Shown here in pieces: positions 9,958 to 20,041 of a stretch of DNA of 64,000 nt (positions are counted from its first letter, which is position 1; every line of letters begins with the position of its first letter). Both the position numbers and the translations under genes were made by a program. Source of the stretch: Axinella damicornis (lineage: Eukaryota; Porifera; Demospongiae; Axinellida; Axinellidae); the NCBI GenBank assembly GCA_963931865.1, contig OZ007517.1:2484164-2548163 (forward strand). Direction: 5' to 3'. The notes under the pieces are model-generated. The model ran no database searches and was not told the origin of the DNA. It saw only the letters and a list, made by a program, of their open reading frames with translations.

Positions 9958-12900
9958 CTAGTGGATAGATTCACAGTGAGGGGCTCTTGACAGAAAGCCT
10001 TGCTGTACTGTGTGGGCTAGCAGTGGCAGCAGTTTGGAGTCCGTGCTAGTCATTATGAAGAGGAACTTGTCCGTAGGAGACTTGTGCTCAAATGGTGGTA
10101 GTATTTTAGAGCAGTGTTGAAATAGTTTTTGCCTGCTGAGCAATGGACAATTTATTAAGAAATGTTGTTCATCTTCTAATACTCCACAGAGGTCGCACTG
10201 TCTCTCCTCCACCGGGGTTGGAGTTGGGACAGTGTAGCGGCCAGTCTCGATTTTCAGGCCATGGGCACTACATCTGAAACGTGCGAGAGGGACTCTGAGG
10301 TATGGAGGTAGGTCGAGGTAAGGCTCATACTCCAAGGTGTTTTTAAAGAGCCTGTATGTTCTTAGCTTGCTTGAGGCCGTCAGTGACCCATTCCATTTCT
10401 GCAAATATTGGTCAGACAGTCTTTGACGGAGATTGCTGAGTAGCTCTGTTGGATCGACTCCTAGAGGGTTGGGCCATGCGTAGGAGAAACCTGTTTCATT
10501 TAATATTCCCTGGATCTCTCTTAACCAAGTGTTGGATGGATCGTCGGAGATCAATTCATAGACCTCTCCCAAGAGGGGACTAATATTTTGGGAAGTGGAG
10601 ATTCTTACCCAATATTTCAGGAGAGTCAGTTTGTACCTGATGGATAGGGGTACCCTACCAATGTCACCATAGGCAGCAATGTTTGTGGCAGATGTGGGCA
10701 AGCCAAGAGCGAACTTGCAGAATCTCCTGTGGATCACTTCCATTTCTTCTGCACTGGAGGGAAACCAAACTTCGCATGCATACTCTGCAATTGGTCTTAC
10801 TAGCGTGTCAAAGAGGTGGGACAATATACGTGGAGAGGGATATTTTAGGCGAGCAGCCGATCTCATGAGTGAGAACAATGCTTTATTGGCTTGTGCTGCG
10901 AGAGTGCGAATGGCTGGTTTGAGTGAGCCGTTGGCGGACATAAGTAAGCCCAAATACTTGTATTCTTTGGTGACTTGGATCTCAACTCCATTAAGAAAGA
11001 TGTGTACAGGGTTCATTGATCTCCTGGGGCTGGTAAAGGGGATTATCTTGGTTTTGATGAGGTTGATGTTTAAGTCCCACGTGGCACAGTATTCGCTCAG
11101 TAGGTCAACTGCAAGTTGTAAGTCTTGGGTGGATTCAGATAGAAGAACTAGATCATCGGCGAATAATAACAATCGGAGTTTGGAATAAACAAGATTTACT
11201 CCTTCCATCTCTCCGCCTTCCAGGGACACCTCAAGATCTGCCAGAAATAAACAGAACAGGAGAGGACTGAGATTACATCCCTGCCGCACTCCCCTTCTGC
11301 AGGGAAACCTTTCAGAGTATTCACCCTCTAGGCATACCACTGATGTTGCATTCCTGTACATGTTTTGAAGAATTGTTAAGATAGTTGTACTGCATCCCAG
11401 GTTAGCTAGTTTTCTCCATAAGAGGGAATGATTAATGGAGTCAAACGCCTTCTTGAAGTCAATGAAACAGGCAAAGAGTGTTTTCTTTCTTTTTTTATAG
11501 AGCTGGATCAAGGAGTTAATGATGAAAATAGGATCGGTTGTTCTGTGGTTCTTTCTAAAGCCAAATTGGGTGACATTCAAAACATTGTTAGTTTCTGCCC
11601 ACCACTCCAGTCTGCTATTGACAATAGCCGAGAACAGCTTAGCCATCACGTTCAGAAGGGTGATTCCTCGGTAATTGCTAGGGTCAGACCTGATTCCGTT
11701 CTTGAAAATTGGTTTGATCACTCCCACAGCCCAAGCATTAGGGTAGGCTCCTGATCTCAGCACCTGGTTAAACAGACCAGTTAAATGGTTAATTAAAGGC
11801 TCTGTGAAAGATTTGTAGACTGGGGATCCCAACGCGTCAATTCCTGGTGCTTTGTGTTTCTTTAGCCTATTGATGGCACTCTTCACCTCCTCTACCGATA
11901 TCTCATCATCCGTCACTTCATTAAATTCGTGTCCTGGGATGGCACTTACGAGGGGGCTTGGGAGAGGCCCATCGTTCAGACCTCTGAAATGATCTGTCAT
12001 CCTGTCTAGGGGGATATGGATTGTCTCAACCTTATCAAGGTCAGAAGTTTTCTTAAGATACTGCCAGAATGCACGTGGGTTCTTGGTTCTGAAATCCTCG
12101 AGCTTCTTATGAATGTCACGAGTTGCCTGCCTTTTCTTCTTGCGGGTGAGGGTCTTCAACTGCTTTCTCAGTGCCCAGAACTGTTGCCTGATAACATCTG
12201 TGTTGGGGGTTTTCTTCAGATCTTTGCCAGCTTTCTTTACTTTCCTCTTCAGCTCTTTGCACTCGCCGTCAAACCAGGCATTTCTTGGAAACTTGTTTGG
12301 TTTCCGTTTCCTCTTTGGAGTGAGGGAGGGACATTCTGATAACTTTGTCTGTAGTAGGTTAGTGAATTGGGAAATATTTTGGTCCACAGAATTGGATTGG
12401 ATTCCTGTTGTAAGATGGGTAAGAGATTGTCTAAAATCCAAGGACGTAAACACTGCAGTCACTTCCTTATCTGACTCGGGAGTCCAGCAGTATTTTGTTG
12501 GGGGGGATGGAGGTTGGTCAATATAACCAGGGGTTTCTCGGAGCATTATATCCTCAAGGAGTACTGACGAAGAGTTTCTTAATTTTACAAATTCATGAGT
12601 GGAATAGCTGCTCTCGTATAAGGTGGTTATTAAGGGGCAGTGATCGGAGATGTCAGAGGGCGGCTCAACTACAAAGTTCTTTATCCGGCCCAAAAGCGAC
12701 TCAGAAAGAATATGGTAATCAACGGTGCTTTGCCCACGGGAAGTGAAACATGTGAAGGATCCAATTCCCCTATCTTCCCCAAAACGCCCATTAGTCATCC
12801 TAAGATTGCTGGCTTTACATAAGTCCAGGAGCTCTCTACCATAGTTATTGCACATGCTATCCTTAGAAGAGCGTGGAAGCTCTGTATCCACAATGTAGTC

Positions 12901-13458
12901 TGGAGGAAAAGGTATATGGTCATTAGAATCAAAACTTACATAGTCTGGAAGTGATCCTGTCCGTGCATTAAAGTCCCCTATCAGCATTATATGGCCTTCT
13001 GAAGAGAAGTCAGCAATTTCATGTCGAATTAGGTTCCAAAGATTGTTTCTTGATGATTGGTGACAGGAGTTTTCAGGGGTGATGTATGTAAGACATAGAA
13101 AGATACTCTGCTCAAGCCCGAAAAACTGGGAATCTAGCTTTAACCAAAGTCTATCTTCAGAATGGGATACAGTATTTACTCGATCAATCCCATTTGTAAT
13201 CTCTTCTTTAATGTAACAAAATAAACCACCGGAGCCTCTTTTTGCTTTTTGATTCCTCTGTGAACGGCACACCGAATATGATTTGTAACCTTGAAGGTTG
13301 AGATTGAAAGGGTAATTGGGTTTTAGCCACGTTTCGCAAAGAAAAATGATATCATATCTGTTGATTATCTCAGATAAACTAATCAGTTTGTTGACAGTGA
13401 GGCCATTGACATTCCATGAGCAGATAGTTATTTGCTGATGGACCTCCTGGCCTGGCTC
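9958..13458 (-). CDS. LINE ORF2: APE endonuclease and reverse transcriptase
   Basis: About 1166 sense codons follow the TAG at 13461-13459. The frame opens with an exonuclease-endonuclease-phosphatase domain (W-N-V-N-G, then F-L-C-E-T-W, then G-D-F-N-A-R and S-D-H-C-P-L). Reverse transcriptase follows (S-N-Y-R-G-I-T-L-L, then D-F-K-K-A-F-D, G-V-R-Q-G-C-N-L-S-P and the catalytic F-A-D-D). It closes with a C-D-L-C...E-H/D-E-Q-H-F-L-I-N-C-P zinc-knuckle-like tail. No ATG lies between the TAG and the endonuclease. From the GTG at 13272 to the stop there are no further interruptions, so the copy is recent and possibly active. Clade assignment (CR1/L2/Jockey group) is uncertain. Confidence 0.93.
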   Translation of the reverse strand, partial: EPGQEVHQQITICSWNVNGLTVNKLISLSEIINRYDIIFLCETWLKPNYPFNLNLQGYKSYSVCRSQRNQKAKRGSGGLFCYIKEEITNGIDRVNTVSHSEDRLWLKLDSQFFGLEQSIFLCLTYITPENSCHQSSRNNLWNLIRHEIADFSSEGHIMLIGDFNARTGSLPDYVSFDSNDHIPFPPDYIVDTELPRSSKDSMCNNYGRELLDLCKASNLRMTNGRFGEDRGIGSFTCFTSRGQSTVDYHILSESLLGRIKNFVVEPPSDISDHCPLITTLYESSYSTHEFVKLRNSSSVLLEDIMLRETPGYIDQPPSPPTKYCWTPESDKEVTAVFTSLDFRQSLTHLTTGIQSNSVDQNISQFTNLLQTKLSECPSLTPKRKRKPNKFPRNAWFDGECKELKRKVKKAGKDLKKTPNTDVIRQQFWALRKQLKTLTRKKKRQATRDIHKKLEDFRTKNPRAFWQYLKKTSDLDKVETIHIPLDRMTDHFRGLNDGPLPSPLVSAIPGHEFNEVTDDEISVEEVKSAINRLKKHKAPGIDALGSPVYKSFTEPLINHLTGLFNQVLRSGAYPNAWAVGVIKPIFKNGIRSDPSNYRGITLLNVMAKLFSAIVNSRLEWWAETNNVLNVTQFGFRKNHRTTDPIFIINSLIQLYKKRKKTLFACFIDFKKAFDSINHSLLWRKLANLGCSTTILTILQNMYRNATSVVCLEGEYSERFPCRRGVRQGCNLSPLLFCLFLADLEVSLEGGEMEGVNLVYSKLRLLLFADDLVLLSESTQDLQLAVDLLSEYCATWDLNINLIKTKIIPFTSPRRSMNPVHIFLNGVEIQVTKEYKYLGLLMSANGSLKPAIRTLAAQANKALFSLMRSAARLKYPSPRILSHLFDTLVRPIAEYACEVWFPSSAEEMEVIHRRFCKFALGLPTSATNIAAYGDIGRVPLSIRYKLTLLKYWVRISTSQNISPLLGEVYELISDDPSNTWLREIQGILNETGFSYAWPNPLGVDPTELLSNLRQRLSDQYLQKWNGSLTASSKLRTYRLFKNTLEYEPYLDLPPYLRVPLARFRCSAHGLKIETGRYTVPTPTPVEERQCDLCGVLEDEQHFLINCPLLSRQKLFQHCSKILPPFEHKSPTDKFLFIMTSTDSKLLPLLAHTVQQGFLSRAPHCESIH

Positions 13459-13609
13459 CTATGCGGAGTCCAGCAGATCCTGGAGGAGCACGTCAGAGAT
13501 GGGTTCACGGTCCACGTGAAGTTTTCCTCGATAAATCGTGATCTTTTTGTTAGCATACTCTGGCAACTTTCTGAGCTTACTTCTGGAATCACGAAGTTTC
13601 TTTTCTGCT
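13459..13609 (-). pseudogene. LINE ORF1 tail (5' truncated)
   Basis: About 49 codons of a lysine/arginine-rich frame (ending D-V-L-L-Q-D-L-L-D-S-A) run to a TAG at 13461-13459. The frame is the same as that of the endonuclease-RT frame downstream. Upstream sequence is lost at 13610. It probably represents the end of the gag-like nucleic-acid-binding ORF1, but the piece is too short for a family call. Confidence 0.6.
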
Positions 13610-13610
13610 A

Positions 13611-14335
13611 ATTACACGGCACAATTTTTCCTATACCAGGAGTGTAATTACGCGGCACAATTTTTCCCCTACCAGGAGTGTAACAACCGCACTCCTGGTA
13701 GCCGCGTTGCAAACCCGGTTGCGACTCGCCGTAGCGCAAGCTAAGTATTTTTTCTTTTTTTTCTTTTCTTTTCTTTCTTTTTTTGTCTTTATGAAAAATG
13801 TGAAGACGGTCGATGAAAAAATAAAAAAGTGGTGATATAAAGCAAAGGTGTAAATGAGAAGTCACAAAATACATTAGTTAGTTCTGCTGTAGGCTGGCCT
13901 CGGCAGTCACCAGGTCGACTGGTGAAAGTTTCACAAGCTAAGTATTGCAATTCGTTCCAATTAACGCACATGCCACGTGGCAACCACGCTCAAGTCGATC
14001 GCGAGCATGCAATGGCGACCAAAAGGAAGACAAGACATTATTACAGCACTCACAACTCGGTGAGTTTCGGTATACAAGCGTCGTTGAACGACAGCGATCA
14101 CGGCCGTGTAGTCAGAATCTTCGTGTGCCTTTCCTAAGAACGGTACTGCCACCGGAAGTCGAGAGAGCGCTCGAGCCATGGCGGCCAACGGCGAGACAAA
14201 AGCGCTCATATCTCCACCACCAAGGTGAGTTTCAGCACCAACTTTTTACATTCAGGTCAGTGCATGATAGCGATCACGGCGTTTTAGTCAGAATGTCTGT
14301 AGGCCAATCCTAAGTACTCAAACATTATTGCCGAG
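13611..14335 (+). repeat. Cassette ends and an interrupted cassette
   Basis: Two solo right ends (13611-13648 and 13649-13684) precede a cassette starting CGCACTCCTGGTAGCCG at 13688. The cassette is broken by a retroposon at 13749-13933. It then continues with the CCACGTGG palindrome, an A module (ATG 14012, donor 14060) and a B module (ATG 14178, M-A-A-N-G-E-T-K-A, donor 14225). Confidence 0.75.
13749..13933 (-). mobile_element. Short retroposon with A-rich tail, 12 bp TSD
   Basis: CAAGCTAAGTAT occurs at 13737-13748 and again at 13934-13945, bracketing 185 bp. On the minus strand the insert ends in an A-rich tail with G interruptions. A long target duplication plus an A-rich 3' end is the signature of LINE-driven target-primed insertion. 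The other cassettes give the empty site. The body is not a recognised SINE. Confidence 0.7.
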
Positions 14336-14400
14336 CGGGAAGCGAGGCAACTAATCGTGCAGCAGGGCAGTCGAATCTGAGCTAGTGTATATATATATAC

Positions 14401-15270
14401 TAGAAACAAAAAATTTTCTTACAAAAATTACAAATGATTTAGTGATGGCCACCCCGATCGACTCCCGAAAAAGCAGACAAACAAGGAATGCCATTAACCA
14501 GGCTCAGTCCCATCCCATTGAAAAATGTAGAATTTAGGGATGGGATGGGACTGAGGCTGGTTAACCCTTTAAGCCCCATTGACGTCTATAGGCGTCATTT
14601 AGACCCTATGCACTTGTAGGGCTTCTCGCCAGTCCAAAAAGAGACCAAAGTCTTCAGAGGGCCTAGGGACGACTTTAAGGCACAAACTCACAAATTTGGT
14701 CAGATTTCGGCGCGCCTCCCCCACTAAACGTACAAGCGGGGGGGGGGGGGGGGGTTCGAAGGGGGGGCGGCAGCCCCCCCTTCGGCCTGTCGTGGGCGTT
14801 TTTTGATTTTAATGAGATTCATTGACCCGAGAATTTTTGATTCTAATGATATTCATAGACCCCACCCAGGGCCTCAAGAAAACCTGCAAATTGGTGGTGT
14901 AAGGTGTGCCATCAGTCAGATCTGGCCCAAGTTTAGGGAAATGCTGGGCGAAAATCCGGCTGACATCCACCTTTAACCTCCGATTGCTGGCCTTGTGGGG
15001 GGTCATGAATATCATTAACGGTATTGCCAGAGGGGTCTCTCCATGTGTGCGGGCCCCACCAAGTTTGGCCGCTGAGGAGCGAATGCTGTGGGAGAGGAGT
15101 ACCTACGAAAGTGGTGTGCGCTGAATGCATGAAAATGTGTTGTCTTGGTGGGAAGAATTCGGTGGTTAAAGGGTTAATGGCATTCCTTGTTTGTCTGCTT
15201 TTTCGGGAGTCAATCGGGGTGGCCATCACTAAATCATTTGTAATTTTTGTAAGAAAATTTTTTGTTTCTA
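14401..15270. mobile_element. DNA transposon with ~98 bp terminal inverted repeats
   Basis: The left end (14401-14499, TAGAAACAAAAAATTTTC...) and the right end (15173-15270) are near-perfect inverted repeats containing GATTTAGTGATGGCC. The interior has a nested palindrome around CAGTCCCATCCC (14508-14570), a G run at 14739-14754 and minus-strand open sequence without a recognisable transposase domain. It is probably non-autonomous. It shares its end motif with the hairpin at 16914-17128. Confidence 0.75.
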
Positions 15271-16870
15271 GTTTGTGAGGTTTTTTGAGCGCATGGAATG
15301 CGTAAGTTTCTAACGATAGGGGTAATGTATCAGAGATGGATGTACCTGTATAACCAAAATGTTTGATTGAACAATCTCTAGCTAGGTCATCACTGTGCAA
15401 AGGAGAGCTGCCTTGATGGATGTGGTTGAGGATCCTACTGCTCGGGGCAGCACAATTGCTCCTTCCTTGTTGTGATTCACCAGGAAGTAATGATCCATTA
15501 TTGCTTTTATGTAATTATACCAAAAGTGATCGTATTGCTCTTGGGTAGAGTATATACATTATAGATAGATAAAGAATGACAACATAGATAGATAGATGAA
15601 TACTGAACTCAGTATACCCTCAAACCGAGTTTCTCACTAGCGATCACAAAAATGCTTACTGATACCAAACTGGTAGGTACCACTAGGATACGTTCATAGA
15701 TGATAGCTCCTAGGAGTGTGCCACCAGACGACGGATTAGACAGATTCAGCAAACACTTCGAAGTTCAAACGCCAAAACTGTAGCCTCACTCACAGTTCTT
15801 TGGTACATGTTCTGCACTGTAGTTACGTCATGAGAAGAAAGCCACGCCTCCATGATGGAATAGTCACGATAGATCTTGGCAAGAACAGGTTGGCAGAAAT
15901 TCCTTGCAGCGGTAGTGATGCACCAGATGATGGATTCACAAGGATTCAACTGATCAGCAAGTGCCCGAAATGCAACCATCACCAGCAAAAAAGAAAGCAA
16001 TGTGCGTTTGCATGTGAACTGCGCATGCGCATATGGCACGCGTGATCTCTGGTTGCATCAAAATGGCTTCGTGCTAGCAATTCACGGAATCGTAGCTAGC
16101 CAGCAGTGCCGTTCTTGCCAGTATGTAGTCAAAAGGGCCGAAAGGAGCTACTACGACGAAAGCGATGTTGTTCTGTGAGTGAACTAGCTCAGGAAATGCT
16201 TTTGTTGTCCAGCTATGCTAGTCAATGAGAAAGAAGAAGAAAGAAAGAAGATGACGAAATCGGAATTTTACGGCGACTTATTTCTCGACTCCCGCGTACT
16301 CTCAGGTACGTTTGCGAGTGTTTTTGTGAACTGCTAGGCAGTATCATTCTGTCTGCATGCTTGGTTTGGGGGGTAGTAGCTTCTTTGGCCGTTTTCCTGC
16401 TGGTGCATCAGTATGGTATTTCGAAATTTCCTTAGCCATCCCTAAATAGAAAACGCTACCGCGTTCTCTGATATATATATATATATATGTATGTTTGTAA
16501 CGCTCAGGAATGCAATAAGGACGTCACTCATACGCACTGTCACTGTGCAAGGCAAGTGCGCGGGGGTGAACTCTCAGTGCGCGTGGGCACTAACGCAGCG
16601 AATGTCGTCCTTACAATATAATGGTGTCTGCTGCTACTTACAATACAGAGTTTTAGCTCCAAAAATGATTATGGGTGTCGTGAACATACTTACCCGGCCA
16701 TCGATGAGTCACATGAATATACTTACCATGTACCAGGCTGTGAATACATAAACATGACAATCTCTATTCCTGGGATTGCCAGATAGTTGGTCTTAGAGCA
16801 ACTACTAACTCACTTCCCGCGAGGCTCTTCTGCGTGCATTCACGTATGCACTAGTTTATATTATTTATAT
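15271..16870. other. No recognised gene; segment related to 18.0-20.6 kb
   Basis: From about 15820 to 16460 this sequence is a diverged copy of DNA at 18.05-18.26 kb joined to 19.60-20.65 kb. It lacks the two insertions found there and so preserves both empty sites (GAATCGTAGCTAGCC near 16090; ATCATTCT at 16343-16350). I see no coding family. GATA-type tetranucleotide repeats lie at about 15555-15600 and a TA run at about 16470-16490. Confidence 0.55.
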
Positions 16871-16913
16871 CGGATTATTTACGCGGCACAATTTTTCCCC
16901 TACCAGGAGTGTA

Positions 16914-17128
16914 GATTTAGTGATGGCCTGTCACATTTGGACACTGATTATTCCACCTCTCGAAAAAGCTAAGAAACAAGGAGAAGTGCCATTAACCAGG
17001 CTCAGTCCCATCCCATTATAAAATGTAGAATTTAGGGACGGGATGGGACTGAGCCTGGTTAATGGCATTTCTCCTTAGCTTTTTCGAGAAGTGGAATAAT
17101 TCCAAATGTGACAGGCCATCACTAAATC
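16914..17128. mobile_element. 215 bp hairpin MITE
   Basis: The sequence reads GATTTAGTGATGGCC inward from both ends and folds almost completely on itself, with the centre at CAGTCCCATCCC...GGGATGGGACTG. Both motifs occur in the 14401-15270 element. This looks like its miniature derivative. Confidence 0.8.
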
Positions 17129-17330
17129 CTTTTTAGACAAAATTTTTTGCCTCTAGTTTGTGCACTTTTTCAAGCGCATGAAATGCGTAACTTCTTAGTC
17201 ATGTTACGTGCAATGTCACCGTAAGGGTACGGGGGTAGCTACTGGATGTAGCTATGCCCTGATGTCAGATTTAAGATGTTGTGTTGCCATGTTAGCCTCG
17301 TTCCTAGGCTCGAGCCTGAGACTACAGGTA

Positions 17331-17763
17331 GGCCTTGGCATATAATGCTCAACTTTTATAGAATAATGCTTTGCAGCACTGCTCATTTAGTTAGCCAATT
17401 ATGCTTTGATTTAAGAGGAAAATGCTCATGAAAATGCTCATGATATTGCGGAATGACTTGCCCCTGAGTAGCTGAGCCAGGTAATTTTGGGCAGAAATCT
17501 GACTAGGCTCGTTCCCAGGTGCCCGAAAGGTGGAGAGGAGCATCTGGTATCCACTTTCTCCATACATTTTGTCAAGATATGGATATGTTATTATGTCAGC
17601 TGAAATAACACGGACAAATGTTCGTACTGAGCTCTCACCAAGTCTGTCAGGTAACATGTGATTGAAAATGATTAAAAGATGCTGGATTGTGCTCAAATAA
17701 TGCTCAGTGCTCACAACTATGCATAATGCTCGTTTTAGTGCTAGCCTTATATGCCAAGGCCTA
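17331..17763. mobile_element. ~430 bp inverted-repeat element
   Basis: TAGGCCTTGGCATATAA at the left is the complement of TTATATGCCAAGGCCTA at the right. The interior contains repeated AATGCTC words and no coding sequence. No clear target duplication was found by eye. Confidence 0.6.
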
Positions 17764-18261
17764 ACTACAGGCCATGTCAACAAAGCAAAGCTGCAACAGT
17801 CTCTCTTGATGGACGTGGACCTTCCACTGGACACTGAGCAGGCTTTGATACTTCATTCTGTTTATATTATTCCATGTATATATTTTGTTGTCATGAATGT
17901 TTAGTGTTGTCTTTGGGGGGCGGACATGGGGGTGGGGCTCACCCTTCATCAAATCAGAGAGCTCGATGGCAGTCATGTAGGTCATGTGCTTGCAATGGCT
18001 CCAAGTACGTTCAAAACTCTAGCCTCACAGTGTTGGTCAGACGTTCTGCATTGTACGTCATGAAAACAAAGCCACGCCTCCATGATGGCAGAGTCACGAT
18101 AGATCTTGACAAGAACAGGTTGGTAGAAATTCCTCATAGCGGTAGGAACCACCAGACGACGGATTCACAAGGATTCTGTTAGCGTACCAAACGCAGCCAT
18201 CACAAGCAAAAAGAACACAAAATGCGCTTGCATTTGGATTGCAGTGAATCGGATCGTAGCT

Positions 18262-19602
18262 TAGCCTCGTGCCCAGACCCTCCCGAAACGCGGAAAGAGG
18301 GTCTGGTGTTCTTTTTTTTTTTTTTTTTTTTTGTATATAATAATTTAGCCAAAGGCAGGAATACATAAATAGCATACAAGCTAATACAGGTATGTACCCA
18401 AAATTATCTATAGTTATAGGCAAATAATACAATGGGAACATTAATTAGTGAGATAGTTAGTTAGGTTTCTCTTGAAAATGTCTGCATTAGGACTTTCCAC
18501 CACATGCAAGGGTAGAGTATTCCACGTGCGAGGAGTGTCACAGAAAAAAGAGTAGAAGTACGAGTTGGTGTGAGCTCTTGGTACTATTAAAGTATGTCTG
18601 TGTGATCTTGTGAAGTGGCTGGTGGTCTGAGTTTCGACTGGAAATGGTTCAGGGAGTGAGTAGCGGCCGTTTAGAATGTTGTATAGATATGACAGCTTAA
18701 GAATAAGCCTTCTTTTTCTAAGACTGGGAACTCCATATGCATTGAGTAGAGCATTGTAGTTACTGGACCATTGCTTAGTACACACTCTCATGGCGAATTT
18801 CTGGACAGCTTCTAGTGAATTGATTAGACCCTGCTGATGAGGGTCCCATGCGGGTACTGCATACTCTAGGTCAGGCCGGATGCAAGACAGGTACAATTGC
18901 AGCATGGTGGACGGTGTGGCATGTTGATAGTATTTGCGATACAGTATTCCAATTTTTTGTCTTGCTTTTTGCAGACTTCCATTACCTGTTTGGACCAGGT
19001 GAGATCAGATGTTATCCAGATATCCCTAAATATTTATAAGCATCCACTCGTTCCAGTGGTGAACCATTTACTTCTGAGCGATATTTCTTGGCGCATGGGG
19101 CGGGGCTATACGGCGTAAGGAATGTAATTACCTGCATTCTGTATGTCCTCTCCAATGAAAGCGCACCTATCACTATTTTTATAAGCTTACTGTAGCAGCG
19201 CATTTGGTCCTTCACGAGTGACACCAAAGGGCCATCAACAACGTACAGTTGCCCTGCGCTTGTACAGAATTCTATCTGAGGTTGTCAAAGATGAGTGGAA
19301 GTGTCACGAAACACAGAGATTTCCCAAAACCAGCCGGCAAGATAATCGATTTGGCTTACTGCCTCAGCTCGCTCTTCGGTACCTGTCGTATCCATTTCAC
19401 TGACATACCGTCCGTACTAGCTACACAGCACTGTTACATGTACCGTACCTATGACTTACGCTGATTGCCTACGTCATTCGCGTTCTGCAATCTGATTCGA
19501 GCTTTAAAATTCGAGAGCGACCACGCCCCATGAATCAAGAAATGTCGCTCAGAACACCAGACCCTCTTTCCGCTTTTCGGGAGGGTCTGGGAACGAGACT
19601 AA
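18262..19602. mobile_element. TIR element with 9 bp target duplication, carrying a LINE piece
   Basis: The 9 bp ATCGTAGCT flanks both sides (18253-18261, 19603-19611). The ends are inverted repeats of about 50 bp starting TAGCCTCGTGCCCAGACC. The related segment at 16.09 kb gives the uninterrupted site. A 9 bp duplication suits Mutator-like (MULE) elements. The outermost bases match the dispersed TAGCCTCG...CGAGGCTA palindromes elsewhere in the window. The interior is mostly a minus-strand LINE fragment. Confidence 0.75.
18441..19230 (-). pseudogene. LINE RT C-terminal fragment
   Basis: The minus-strand frame 18905-18441 reads L-Q-L-Y-L-S-C-I-R-P-D-L-E-Y-A, V-Q-K-F-A-M-R-V-C-T-K-Q-W and R-T-W-N-T-L-P-L-H-V-V, the post-catalytic part of a CR1/L2-type reverse transcriptase. 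Upstream pieces (Y-K-Y-L-G-I near 19020, T-S-D-L-T-W-S near 18990) lie in other frames, so it is frameshifted and dead. A T run at 18311-18332 follows its 3' end. Confidence 0.8.
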
Positions 19603-19802
19603 TCGTAGCTAGCTATAACTGCTGGTCTTGCCAGTTTGCAGACAAAAGTGGTTATGGCGAGTGCTACGGCGATAGCGGTGTTGTCCTGTGCGTAAATTAG
19701 CTCAAGAAGTGGTTTAGTTGGTAAGCTATCGTTACGCAAAGTCTTGTATGAGAAGATGACGAAATCGGACTTTTCTCCGCGACTTGCACACAGCTTGAGA
19801 AA

Positions 19803-19970
19803 GGCTAGTTTGCAACAGTTTACAAGTGTTGTAAATGCTAGTGTACAAGGCAGTTTACAAGTTTGTAAATGAACCCCTGTATGTAATAGGCAATAGGAGT
19901 TCATTTACAAACTTGTAAACTGGCTTGTACACTTGCATTTACAACACTTGTAAACTGTTGCAAACTAGCC
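19803..19970. repeat. 168 bp near-perfect palindrome
   Basis: The two arms (GGCTAGTTTGCAACAGTTTA... and its complement) are about 75 bp each around a centre near 19885. The strand would fold into one long hairpin. It is absent from the related 16.3 kb segment, so it is an insertion. It is probably a MITE, although no target duplication is obvious. Confidence 0.7.
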
Positions 19971-20041
19971 TTTCATCGACTCCCGCGTACTCTAGGGTAC
20001 GTTTGTAAGTGTTTTTGTGAACTGCTAGGCAGTATCATTCT

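Larger units (their letters stand above)
9892..13610 (-). mobile_element. Non-LTR retrotransposon (APE-type LINE)
   Basis: A nearly intact LINE on the minus strand. It consists of the tail of ORF1, an in-frame TAG, then a long endonuclease-RT frame and a short 3' UTR ending in TTATTTGTCATTATTA. It is 5' truncated at 13610, where cassette right-end sequence abuts directly. Cassette right-end sequence also abuts at 9891, so the element sits among cassette ends. The related 3' fragment at 2.6-3.4 kb is an older copy. Confidence 0.9.

Noticed and set aside
10679..12746. Plus-strand frames of 60-169 codons
   Set aside because: They are antisense shadows of the LINE ORF2 with no independent similarity.
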